A stretch of 5,489 nt of DNA. Source: Thermoplasmata archaeon (GTDB lineage Archaea; Thermoplasmatota; E2; UBA202; JdFR-43). The position numbers and the translations under genes were made by a program. The stretch lies in contig JAGHBD010000172.1 in the NCBI GenBank assembly GCA_021161135.1, positions 1-5,489 on the forward strand. The letters are read 5' to 3'. Below are positions 1-5,489 of this stretch, piece after piece. The notes under the pieces are model-generated. The model was not told the DNA's origin. It was given only the letters and a program-made list of their open reading frames with translations, and did no database searches. Position 1 is the stretch's first letter. The number at the start of each line of letters is the position of its first letter.

Positions 1-1073
1 ACACCGCATTTCTCGTTATTGTAAAAATGAACGTGTGGCTCTCTGCCTATTATATCGGCAAGTGAAGCAACAGTTGGCACCGGATACCATGCTTCTATAC
101 CAAATCCAAAAACTTTCTTTAATTCTTCAACTATGTCAGATTGAACTACTCTGAGTTTTTCTCTATCTCCCTTCTTTATATATCCTACAAGAGATATTGG
201 CTGAAAATTCACTCCCCTTATACCCCGCCCTATGTTCCTCATTGCGAATTTGACTATTTCGGGTGTTTCTTTAAGATTGATCTGGCTGACAGTTGGCACC
301 AAAACAATGCTTTTAAGCCCGCCTTGTTTGTATGCTTCAAGGGCAAAAGGTGCTTCATAATGATTTTTTGGGTTGCTATTTGAATCAGGCTTCACTCCAT
401 CAAATGAAGTATATACTGTTTTAAGCCCAGCCTCAACCCATTTCATTACCCTGGCTTTTGCTTCTTCTGGCTTTTCAAAAAATTCTATGCCCAGCGAAAC
501 AGAATTTGTATTCAGCTGCACATGTGGCGAGCCCATTTCTCTTGCCATTTTTATTATCTCTGCCACATCATCACGCAATGCTGGCTCGCCGCCTGTAATT
601 TGAATAGGCGGCATATAACCATTGAATTTCTTCGCCGCTTCAAGTCCCCTTCTTATTTCATCTATACTTGGTTCATAAACAAAGCCAGCTTTCTCCTCGA
701 AGAAAAAGCAGTACCAGCATCTCAAATCACATCTATTGGTTATGACAACGTTAAGAAGAGCCGTAGTATTTTTATGCAATTTGCATAATCCACAACTCAT
801 CAAATCCTTTTCATGGGGAATATCTGTATTTATCTTCGCTATGTGGTGTTCTTCAGATGGCTTATATTTCTCTATTTTCTCCCAATATTTCTTTGTTCCT
901 ATTCTTTCCTTTGTTCCATTCTCCTTTACCAGATAAACAACACCATCTTTTTCCACATATGCAGCATTTATTGTTTCTGGGATGCCCGTCTTCTGTAAGG
1001 CAATTTCATCAACACTTTTTGTTGTTTCGAGAATTTTAAAACCATTTTCCTTGGCAATTTCTACCAATTTCAT
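1..1073 (-). CDS. Radical SAM protein, MJ0619/tetraether lipid synthase-like (partial, C-terminus off the left edge)
   Basis: 357 residues are visible. The radical SAM [4Fe-4S] motif CDLRCWYC lies at residues 115-122 (C115, C119, C122), followed by FFFEEKAGFVYEP. The SAM-binding GGEP is at 161-164. An upstream CGLC (94-97) with KLHKNTT, and C356 near the cut end, are possible auxiliary-cluster ligands. The order ETTKS, CGLC..HK, TNRC..C..C is what I recall for MJ0619/Tes-type archaeal radical SAM proteins, which join lipid tails in tetraether (GDGT) lipid synthesis; MJ0619 was earlier linked to methanopterin methylation. Those proteins are roughly 500 residues, so about 140 may be missing here. 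The N-terminal domain lacks the CPxC and CPEHG cysteines I would expect, so this may be a paralogue with another substrate. ATG at 1073 was chosen because a TATA box lies about 28 bp upstream and ETTKS then falls at 16-20. The superfamily is certain; the substrate is not. Confidence 0.5.
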   Translation of the reverse strand, partial: MKLVEIAKENGFKILETTKSVDEIALQKTGIPETINAAYVEKDGVVYLVKENGTKERIGTKKYWEKIEKYKPSEEHHIAKINTDIPHEKDLMSCGLCKLHKNTTALLNVVITNRCDLRCWYCFFFEEKAGFVYEPSIDEIRRGLEAAKKFNGYMPPIQITGGEPALRDDVAEIIKMAREMGSPHVQLNTNSVSLGIEFFEKPEEAKARVMKWVEAGLKTVYTSFDGVKPDSNSNPKNHYEAPFALEAYKQGGLKSIVLVPTVSQINLKETPEIVKFAMRNIGRGIRGVNFQPISLVGYIKKGDREKLRVVQSDIVEELKKVFGFGIEAWYPVPTVASLADIIGREPHVHFYNNEKCG

Positions 1074-1096
1074 AATATTCCCACAATCTCTTTCAA

Positions 1097-1110
1097 GATA
1101 TAAATCTTTC
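1097..1110 (-). promoter_or_regulatory. Archaeal BRE/TATA promoter of the radical SAM gene
   Basis: On the minus strand, GAAAGATTTATATC forms a purine-rich BRE-like stretch followed by the TATA-like core TTTATATC. The core is centred about 28 bp before the ATG at 1073. There is no Shine-Dalgarno sequence before that ATG. Archaeal transcription normally starts 22-28 bp downstream of the TATA centre, so the message would begin at or beside the start codon (leaderless). This spacing supports 1073 over the in-frame upstream ATGs. Confidence 0.5.
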
Positions 1111-1136
1111 CAAAATCTGCATACAAAATCTGCATA
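1111..1136. repeat. Perfect 13-bp tandem repeat upstream of the radical SAM promoter
   Basis: Two identical, directly adjacent copies of CAAAATCTGCATA occupy 1111-1123 and 1124-1136. They abut the BRE/TATA element of the minus-strand gene on its upstream side, where archaeal activators bind. A related sequence, CTTTCCAAAACCTCATA (1199-1215), shares its first ten bases with the segment starting at 1106. The 13-bp period exceeds one helical turn. A regulator-binding role is inference; a recent replication-slippage duplication is the alternative. Confidence 0.5.
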
Positions 1137-1253
1137 AACGGAATTTTTCAGAATGAAAAAGCCTTCAATTCCTGTAATATAGAAAAAAATTTCCAATTCT
1201 TTCCAAAACCTCATAAGAACAAATTTCCAGCATCTGAGGGATAGCAACAGGAT

Positions 1254-1319
1254 GAGTTGGCCGTTATTCATAAGAGCGATGGCTTTGCAGATTCTCTTTC
1301 AGCGAGTAACTGGCAACTT
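1254..1319 (+). other. Long imperfect hairpin (candidate structured RNA or regulatory element)
   Basis: Arm 1254-1269 pairs with 1304-1319. Seven bp (1263-1269 with 1304-1310, one G-U) continue past a one-base bulge on the 3' side (1311) into three bp (1260-1262 with 1312-1314). After a bulged G at 1259, five more pairs follow (1254-1258 with 1315-1319, the last G-U). Inside, AAGAG (1272-1276) pairs with CTCTT (1294-1298). The G-U wobbles become A-C mismatches on the other strand, which slightly favours the plus strand. It lies just upstream of the aIF5B TATA box, so it is outside the predicted leaderless mRNA. I could not match it to a tRNA, C/D box or H/ACA RNA. It could be a small RNA, a protein-binding site or chance. 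Confidence 0.5.
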
Positions 1320-1330
1320 CTTTATAAACA

Positions 1331-1343
1331 AAAATTATATAGG
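1331..1343 (+). promoter_or_regulatory. Archaeal TATA-box promoter of the aIF5B-XPD unit
   Basis: TTATATA at 1335-1341 sits in an A-rich context (AAAA before it). Its centre is 26 bp upstream of the ATG at 1364. No Shine-Dalgarno sequence lies between them (only TTTTCTTGCTTGA). The spacing places the transcription start at or very near the start codon, predicting a leaderless aIF5B message. Confidence 0.5.
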
Positions 1344-1363
1344 ATAAAACTTTTCTTGCTTGA

Positions 1364-3079
1364 ATGTACATTAGACAGCCCATAGTGGCAGTGCTGGGTC
1401 ATGTGGATCATGGCAAAACAACATTGTTAGATTATATCAGAGGCTCATGCGTCGCAGCCAGAGAAGCGGGGGCGATAACACAACATATTGGAGCTACAGA
1501 AGTTCCGCTTGATGCAATAAAAAAGATATGCGGGAATTTACTCAAAGGAAAGCAGTTTAAGGTTCCGGGCTTGCTTTTCATCGATACTCCAGGTCATTTT
1601 GCCTTCACCACTTTAAGGGCAAGAGGCGGAGCTTTAGCAGATTTGGCGATTCTCATTGTCGATATAAATGAAGGAATGATGCAGCAAACGGAGGAATCAA
1701 TAGAAATTTTAAGGAAATATCGCACACCTTTCGTTGTGGCAGCAAATAAGATTGATGCAATTTCTGGATGGAGGAAGGCAGATGGCGTGATATCCCAGCG
1801 CTTAGAAAAGCAGATTGAAGCAACAAGGAAAGAATTTGACGAAAAATTCTATAAGCTTGTCGGAAGCTTATATGAGAAGGGCTTTTCTGCAGAAAGATAT
1901 GATAGGATAAGAGATTTTACAAAAAATGTTGCCATCGTGCCCATCTCTGCCAAAACAGGAGAGGGGGTGCCAGAATTGCTCATGATTCTAATAGGGCTTG
2001 CTCAGAGATTTCTCGAGAAAAAGCTTATGACAGAAGAAAAAGAAGCGGAAGGAACAGTATTAGAAGTTAAAGAGGAGAGAGGACTTGGTGTAACTGTGGA
2101 TGCAATAATATACAATGGTATCCTAAGAGAAGGAGATAAAATAGTGGTCGGTGGCAAAAAAGGACCTTTTGTTACAACAATAAGGGCTCTGCTAAAGCCA
2201 AAGCCACTTGATGAAATAAGGGATCCATCGGATCGATTCCAGAATGTTAAAGAGGCACATGCAGCATGTGGTGTTAAAATAGCTGCTCCAGAGCTGGAGA
2301 ACACATTTGCTGGCGCTCCAATAAAGGTTGTGAAGAATCTTGAGGAAGACATAAAGAAAATACAGCAGGAAATGAGCATCAGGATTGAAACAGCTGATGA
2401 AGGAATTATTTTGAAGGCTGATGCCGTCGGTTCCTTGGAGGCGTTGGCATTCATGCTAAAGGAAAAAGGAATATCAATAAGGAAGGCAGATGTTGGAGAC
2501 ATTTCCAAGCGAGATATCGTTGAGGCAGAAACAAATGCCAATCCGCTAAATAAGGTAATTCTGGGTTTTAATGTGAAGGTTCTGCCAGAGGCAGAGGAGA
2601 GCAACGAAGTTGATATAATCACAGATAAAGTTATTTATCATCTTCTCGAAAAATTTGACGAATGGCTGGAGAAAAAGAGGCGGGAGGTTGAGGAGGAGAG
2701 AAGGAGGCAGATAACGCATCCGGGCATGATAATGTTTCTCCCAAATTATACATTCCGTGTCAGCAAGCCAGCAATTATAGGTGTAAGAGTTCTGGCAGGA
2801 GAAATAAGGCCCGGGCAGAAGTTAATAAGGGACGACGGCAAAAGCGTTGGAAAAATAAAGAGCATACAGCATGAGAAGAGAACGCTGACGGTGGCGAAAC
2901 AGGGAATGGAGGTGGCGGTTGCTATCGAAGGAGCTACAGTCGGGCGACAGATAAAGCCTGGGCAGATAATGCTTGTTGATATAAGCAGGCAGGAGATTCA
3001 GCAACTTCTTGATATGGATTTGACCCTTGATGAAAGAGATGTACTCGATAAACTCATTAAGATAAAAAGAGAGAAATGA
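1364..3079 (+). CDS. infB: Translation initiation factor aIF5B (archaeal IF-2)
   Basis: This is the universally conserved GTPase that promotes ribosomal subunit joining and helps place initiator Met-tRNA. The 571 residues are slightly short of the roughly 590-600 usual in archaea. The G domain is complete: P-loop GHVDHGKT (12-19), switch I ITQHIGATEVP (38-48), DTPGH with the catalytic-type His78 (74-78), NKID (128-131) and SAK (195-197). Beta-barrel domain II spans about 229-320, domain III about 337-410 (VGSLEAL region), and a charged linking helix rich in E, K and R about 421-449. Domain IV runs 450-571. No intein interrupts the P-loop or other G motifs, although archaeal copies sometimes carry one. 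The start is secure because RQPIVAVLGHVDHGKT near residue 4 is the family's usual N-terminus and a TATA box lies 26 bp upstream. The stop codon overlaps the XPD start. Confidence 0.5.
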   Translation: MYIRQPIVAVLGHVDHGKTTLLDYIRGSCVAAREAGAITQHIGATEVPLDAIKKICGNLLKGKQFKVPGLLFIDTPGHFAFTTLRARGGALADLAILIVDINEGMMQQTEESIEILRKYRTPFVVAANKIDAISGWRKADGVISQRLEKQIEATRKEFDEKFYKLVGSLYEKGFSAERYDRIRDFTKNVAIVPISAKTGEGVPELLMILIGLAQRFLEKKLMTEEKEAEGTVLEVKEERGLGVTVDAIIYNGILREGDKIVVGGKKGPFVTTIRALLKPKPLDEIRDPSDRFQNVKEAHAACGVKIAAPELENTFAGAPIKVVKNLEEDIKKIQQEMSIRIETADEGIILKADAVGSLEALAFMLKEKGISIRKADVGDISKRDIVEAETNANPLNKVILGFNVKVLPEAEESNEVDIITDKVIYHLLEKFDEWLEKKRREVEEERRRQITHPGMIMFLPNYTFRVSKPAIIGVRVLAGEIRPGQKLIRDDGKSVGKIKSIQHEKRTLTVAKQGMEVAVAIEGATVGRQIKPGQIMLVDISRQEIQQLLDMDLTLDERDVLDKLIKIKREK

Positions 3080-4926
3080 ATCTCTTTCCATATAAGCCGC
3101 GGAAAGGACAGAAAGAAATTATGGAGACGATTTTAGAATGTCTTCATGAGAAAAAGCATCTCGTTTTTGAGGCTCCTGCTGGTGCGGGGAAAACGGCTTG
3201 TGTTCTGGCGGCGAGCCTTTCATTTGCTATGGAAAATGATAAGGGTATTGTTTATCTCACTCGCACCAACTCGCAGCAGAAGCAGGCGATAGAAGAGCTG
3301 CGGAGGATGAAAGGGCGAATGAGGGCAGTTGGAATGCAGGGGAGGACAAATACTTGCCTTCTTATAGAGACTATCCCTTCCCTAAAAGAAAAGGGGTTGA
3401 GCAATGAAGATGTCGCACGTTTGTGTGCGGCGAGGAAAAAAAGAAGTATGGAAGCGATGAAGGGAAAGGAGGAGTGGAACAGATGCATTTTCTTTGAAAA
3501 TTTTGTAGCATCTAAGGACAAAATATTTTTTGATAATGTTGTGGCTGCTGAAGAGCTGGTTGAATATGGAAGAAATAACAAGATATGTGCGTATGAAATG
3601 AATAAAATGCTTGTTAAAGAAGCAGATATTGTAATAGCCCCTTATATTTACATTTTTGATGATTTTTTGAGAGAAAAGTTCAGCAAACTATATACATATC
3701 ATTTTGATGAAACAATACTTATAATAGATGAGGCACATAATCTGCCAGATTTTTGTCGCGAACTCCTTTCCTTTTCCATTTCATCACGCACAATAAGGGC
3801 AGCGATAAATGAAGCGGGCGAGTATGGAGTGAGAGATGATGATATAAATGAGGCGTTAAATGTTTTTAAAGAACTATTTGAAAAACTTGAGGAAGAAATG
3901 GAATTTTCTGAAACCAACGATGCTTTGATGGATGAGAGAAGATTATTGAAAGAATTTGAAGAAAACGGCATTGGAAGCAATGAGTTACAAAAAATAGCGG
4001 AGAAAATGATAGTCTATGGAGATATAATTGCAGATATAAAGGAAAGTAAAAAAATGCTTCCCCGTTCTTTTCTCAGAAGCGTTGGCAATTTTATTATGAG
4101 ATGGAATGAAATAGATGAAAAGTGGGTTAAAATTGTGGAGAAAAATGATGATCTGATACACATCGCCGCCTATTGCTTGGATGCCTCCATAGCTTCATCA
4201 ATAATAAATTCCTTCTACTGCAGCATCCACATGTCTGGCACGTTAGAGCCGATGGAAGAATATATTAAAAGCATTGGCATTGAAGCAGTCACAAAAAAGT
4301 TCCCATCCCCTTTTCCAGAAAGCAACAAGAGGGTGGTATATGTTGAGGGAGTAACAACCAGATATTACATGGAGGAGGAAATGCTTGAGAAAATAGTAGA
4401 GCATTTAAACACCATATGCAATTCCATCAATAAAAATACTCTCGTTCTTTTTCCTTCATATGCTGTCATGGAAAGATTCCTTAAAAAACTAAGGATAGAA
4501 AGAGATGTTTATGTGGAAACGAGAGGCGAGAGGCAGAAAAGCATAATGGAAAAACTCCAGGAATTTAAGAATAAAGGCGGTGTTTTCCTCTCCGTGATGG
4601 GCGGGCGGCTGGCAGAAGGCATTGATTTTCCATCTGAAGAGCTTGAGGTTGTTGTCATCGTAGGCATTCCATATCCGCCTCCTTCGGCAAAGCAATATGC
4701 ATTGCAGCGTTTTTATGATGCCAAATATGGAAATGGCTGGAAATATGTGATGGAAGCGCAGGCAATTCGTAGGATAATGCAGGCTGTGGGGCGGCTAATC
4801 AGGAGAGAGGATGACAGGGGCATTGCAATAATTCTTGATGAAAGAGCAAAAAGATTCAAGAAGTATGTGAAAATGGAAAAAACGAGAGATGTTATTCAGG
4901 AGATAAAAAATTTCTTTGGAGGATGA
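3076..4926 (+). CDS. xpd: XPD/Rad3-family 5'-3' DNA helicase with [4Fe-4S] cluster
   Basis: This is a superfamily 2 DNA helicase that unwinds DNA 5' to 3', associated with nucleotide excision repair; its exact role in archaea is less settled. The 616 residues match archaeal XPDs. Walker A is APAGAGKT (33-40), motif Ia TRTNSQQ is at 62-68, and the DEAH box is at 218-221 (IIDEAHN). HD2 carries MSGTLEP (386-392), GGRLAEGIDFP (509-519) and motif VI QAVGRLIRR (569-577). Four cysteines in the inserted FeS domain (C94 in GRTNTC, C117 in LC, C137 in RCIFFENF, C171 in CAYE) fit the cluster ligands. The Arch domain should be the charged helical stretch at about 225-375. Four cysteines and the CAYEMNK context favour XPD over the related DinG. 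Its ATG overlaps the aIF5B stop as ATGA with only a weak purine run ahead, so translation probably depends on termination of aIF5B. Confidence 0.5.
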   Translation: MNLFPYKPRKGQKEIMETILECLHEKKHLVFEAPAGAGKTACVLAASLSFAMENDKGIVYLTRTNSQQKQAIEELRRMKGRMRAVGMQGRTNTCLLIETIPSLKEKGLSNEDVARLCAARKKRSMEAMKGKEEWNRCIFFENFVASKDKIFFDNVVAAEELVEYGRNNKICAYEMNKMLVKEADIVIAPYIYIFDDFLREKFSKLYTYHFDETILIIDEAHNLPDFCRELLSFSISSRTIRAAINEAGEYGVRDDDINEALNVFKELFEKLEEEMEFSETNDALMDERRLLKEFEENGIGSNELQKIAEKMIVYGDIIADIKESKKMLPRSFLRSVGNFIMRWNEIDEKWVKIVEKNDDLIHIAAYCLDASIASSIINSFYCSIHMSGTLEPMEEYIKSIGIEAVTKKFPSPFPESNKRVVYVEGVTTRYYMEEEMLEKIVEHLNTICNSINKNTLVLFPSYAVMERFLKKLRIERDVYVETRGERQKSIMEKLQEFKNKGGVFLSVMGGRLAEGIDFPSEELEVVVIVGIPYPPPSAKQYALQRFYDAKYGNGWKYVMEAQAIRRIMQAVGRLIRREDDRGIAIILDERAKRFKKYVKMEKTRDVIQEIKNFFGG

Positions 4927-4946
4927 AAATGTTGCAGTTTTCGAAC

Positions 4947-4985
4947 TAATGTAAAACTTTAAGTATTATAAAAAGTATTACATTA
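4947..4985 (+). promoter_or_regulatory. Palindromic operator/promoter of the toxin-antitoxin operon
   Basis: Arms 4947-4960 (TAATGTAAAACTTT) and 4972-4985 match as an inverted repeat at 13 of 14 positions, around an 11-bp AT-rich centre. The last base of the right arm is the A of the antitoxin ATG. An 8-bp direct repeat AAGTATTA (4961-4968, 4973-4980) recurs at a 12-bp period, close to one helical turn. CTTTAAG (4957-4963) is centred 25 bp before the ATG and is the best-placed TATA-like box, predicting a leaderless message. TTATAAAA (4966-4973) is a better TATA match but would start transcription inside the gene. A dimeric regulator bound here would block transcription, the usual form of autoregulation by ribbon-helix-helix antitoxins (inference). 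Confidence 0.5.
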
Positions 4986-5209
4986 TGGATTACATAACGG
5001 TATCAGCGAAAATTCCTAAAAAATATAAGAAAAAGATAGATGAATATGGAATAAGCGTTTCCAGAGTGATAAGAAAAGCCATAGAGGAGGAGATTAGAAA
5101 AGTAGAAGCATTAAAAATAAAGAGAAGGATAGAGGAAAACAGAAAATTGATCAAAAAAATCAAATCAGAAGATGTGGTTGCGTTAATAAGAGAGGATAGG
5201 GAAAGATGA
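4985..5209 (+). CDS. vapB: VapB-type ribbon-helix-helix antitoxin
   Basis: A 74-residue, highly charged protein. The N-terminal strand ITVSAKIP (4-11), helix KKYKKKIDEYG (12-22) and helix VSRVIRKAIEEEIRK (25-39) have the order of a ribbon-helix-helix DNA-binding fold. The basic and acidic C-terminal half (about 40-74) is predicted helical and would be the toxin-binding tail. In VapBC systems the antitoxin neutralises the partner ribonuclease and the complex represses its own promoter. The supporting context is a downstream PIN-domain gene overlapping by ATGA and a palindrome overlapping the start codon. The start is ATG 4985, which gives the full N-terminal strand; no other in-frame ATG gives a sensible fold. 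Similar small ribbon-helix-helix proteins can be stand-alone regulators, but the PIN neighbour makes antitoxin the best reading. Confidence 0.5.
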   Translation: MDYITVSAKIPKKYKKKIDEYGISVSRVIRKAIEEEIRKVEALKIKRRIEENRKLIKKIKSEDVVALIREDRER

Positions 5210-5489
5210 TTTTTGATACAAGTTCTATCTATAAGGCTGTAGAGATAAATTGCATAGAAAAGCTGCAGGGGGAGAAAACGCTTGATTTATCTCTGTATGA
5301 GTTAGGAAATATAGTGTGGAAATATGTAATGAGAAACAAACTCTCTTCAGATGAAGGAAAAAAACTCATAGACATATTAATGGATGTAATTTCTTTAATG
5401 CAAATTATTGAAACAGGAATCAATACAACTACCTATAGCATAGCGGTAAAAAACAGGATTAGCTATTATGATGCTTCCTACATACATGC
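5206..5489 (+). CDS. vapC: VapC-type PIN-domain ribonuclease toxin (partial, C-terminus off the right edge)
   Basis: 94 residues are visible and the frame is open to the edge. Three of the usual four PIN acidic residues are present: D4 in MIFDTSSIY, E32 in LYELGN (with N35), and D89 in YYDASYIH. The fourth should lie just past the end. PIN toxins are Mg2+-dependent endoribonucleases that typically cleave tRNA or rRNA to arrest translation; the target here cannot be read from sequence. The LSLYELGNIVWK segment resembles archaeal VapC proteins. The ATG overlaps the antitoxin stop by 4 bp, and AGAGG (5191-5195) is a possible ribosome binding site about 10 nt upstream, so translation is probably coupled to the antitoxin. 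About 30-40 residues are likely missing. PIN assignment is strong; VapC is inferred from the pairing. Confidence 0.5.
   Translation, partial: MIFDTSSIYKAVEINCIEKLQGEKTLDLSLYELGNIVWKYVMRNKLSSDEGKKLIDILMDVISLMQIIETGINTTTYSIAVKNRISYYDASYIH

Noticed and set aside
141..1039. Several plus-strand open frames of 60-88 residues opposite the radical SAM gene
   Set aside because: They overlap each other, are rich in Phe, Ser and Cys, and run antisense to conserved cluster and GGEP motifs.
1074..1271. N-terminal extension of the radical SAM gene to in-frame ATG at 1214 or 1271
   Set aside because: The frame is open, but the best TATA box (1097-1106) would lie inside the gene. The extension is rich in Phe and Trp with no family resemblance I recognise, and the 1073 start gives the expected distance to ETTKS.
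1249..1313. C/D box guide RNA starting at AGGATGA
   Set aside because: One C-box-like match (6 of 7) is present, but there is no proper D' or D box (CTGA) at suitable spacing.
1254..1326. H/ACA guide RNA with an ATA box at 1324-1326
   Set aside because: The positions where the pseudouridylation pocket should be are base-paired with each other, so no guide pocket exists.
2002..2622. 206-residue open frame on the minus strand within aIF5B
   Set aside because: It is Ser/Phe-rich, lies antisense to strongly conserved aIF5B domains II and III, and shows no motif; it is a shadow of the coding strand.
1364..3079. Possible intein in aIF5B
   Set aside because: The G motifs are contiguous, total length matches the factor alone, and no splicing-type Cys/Ser start or HN end was seen.
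4923..4949. Eight-codon open frame after GGAGG at the end of the XPD gene
   Set aside because: GGAGG is explained by the two terminal glycine codons of XPD. The peptide is very short and its stop lies in the vapBC operator, so nothing supports it beyond chance.
4966..4973. TTATAAAA as the vapBC TATA box
   Set aside because: Its centre is only about 15 bp from the ATG, so transcription would begin within the gene and no later in-frame ATG gives an intact ribbon-helix-helix fold.

Overview
This is an archaeal window. It carries an archaeal-type initiation factor aIF5B, an XPD/Rad3 helicase with an iron-sulfur cluster, and a radical SAM protein of the MJ0619/tetraether lipid synthase type. Where I could find promoters they are archaeal TATA-like boxes about 26-28 bp upstream of ATG codons that lack Shine-Dalgarno sequences, which implies leaderless mRNAs. 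AT-rich DNA, leaderless starts and this gene set would suit a Thermoplasmata-like or other euryarchaeal lineage, but the exact lineage is inference.

Layout. Positions 1-1073 (minus strand) hold most of a radical SAM gene whose C-terminal end lies beyond the left edge. Positions 1074-1363 are a divergent intergenic region. It contains two outward-facing promoters, a perfect 13-bp tandem repeat abutting the radical SAM promoter, and a long imperfect hairpin. Positions 1364-3079 (plus) encode aIF5B, overlapped by 4 bp (ATGA) by the XPD helicase gene at 3076-4926. A 58-bp gap then holds a near-perfect inverted repeat that reaches into the start codon of a small ribbon-helix-helix antitoxin gene (4985-5209). 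That gene overlaps, again by ATGA, a PIN-domain toxin gene running off the right edge (5206-5489). No rRNA, tRNA, CRISPR array or insertion sequence was seen.

How the genes work together. The aIF5B and XPD genes look like one translationally coupled transcription unit joining translation initiation to DNA repair. The last two genes form a VapBC-type toxin-antitoxin pair with its own probably autoregulated operator. The radical SAM gene is transcribed away from both. The features most worth a second look are the radical SAM protein, which keeps the outline of the family's N-terminal metal-binding domain but has lost its cysteines, the tandem-repeat promoter, the hairpin, and the palindromic operator.
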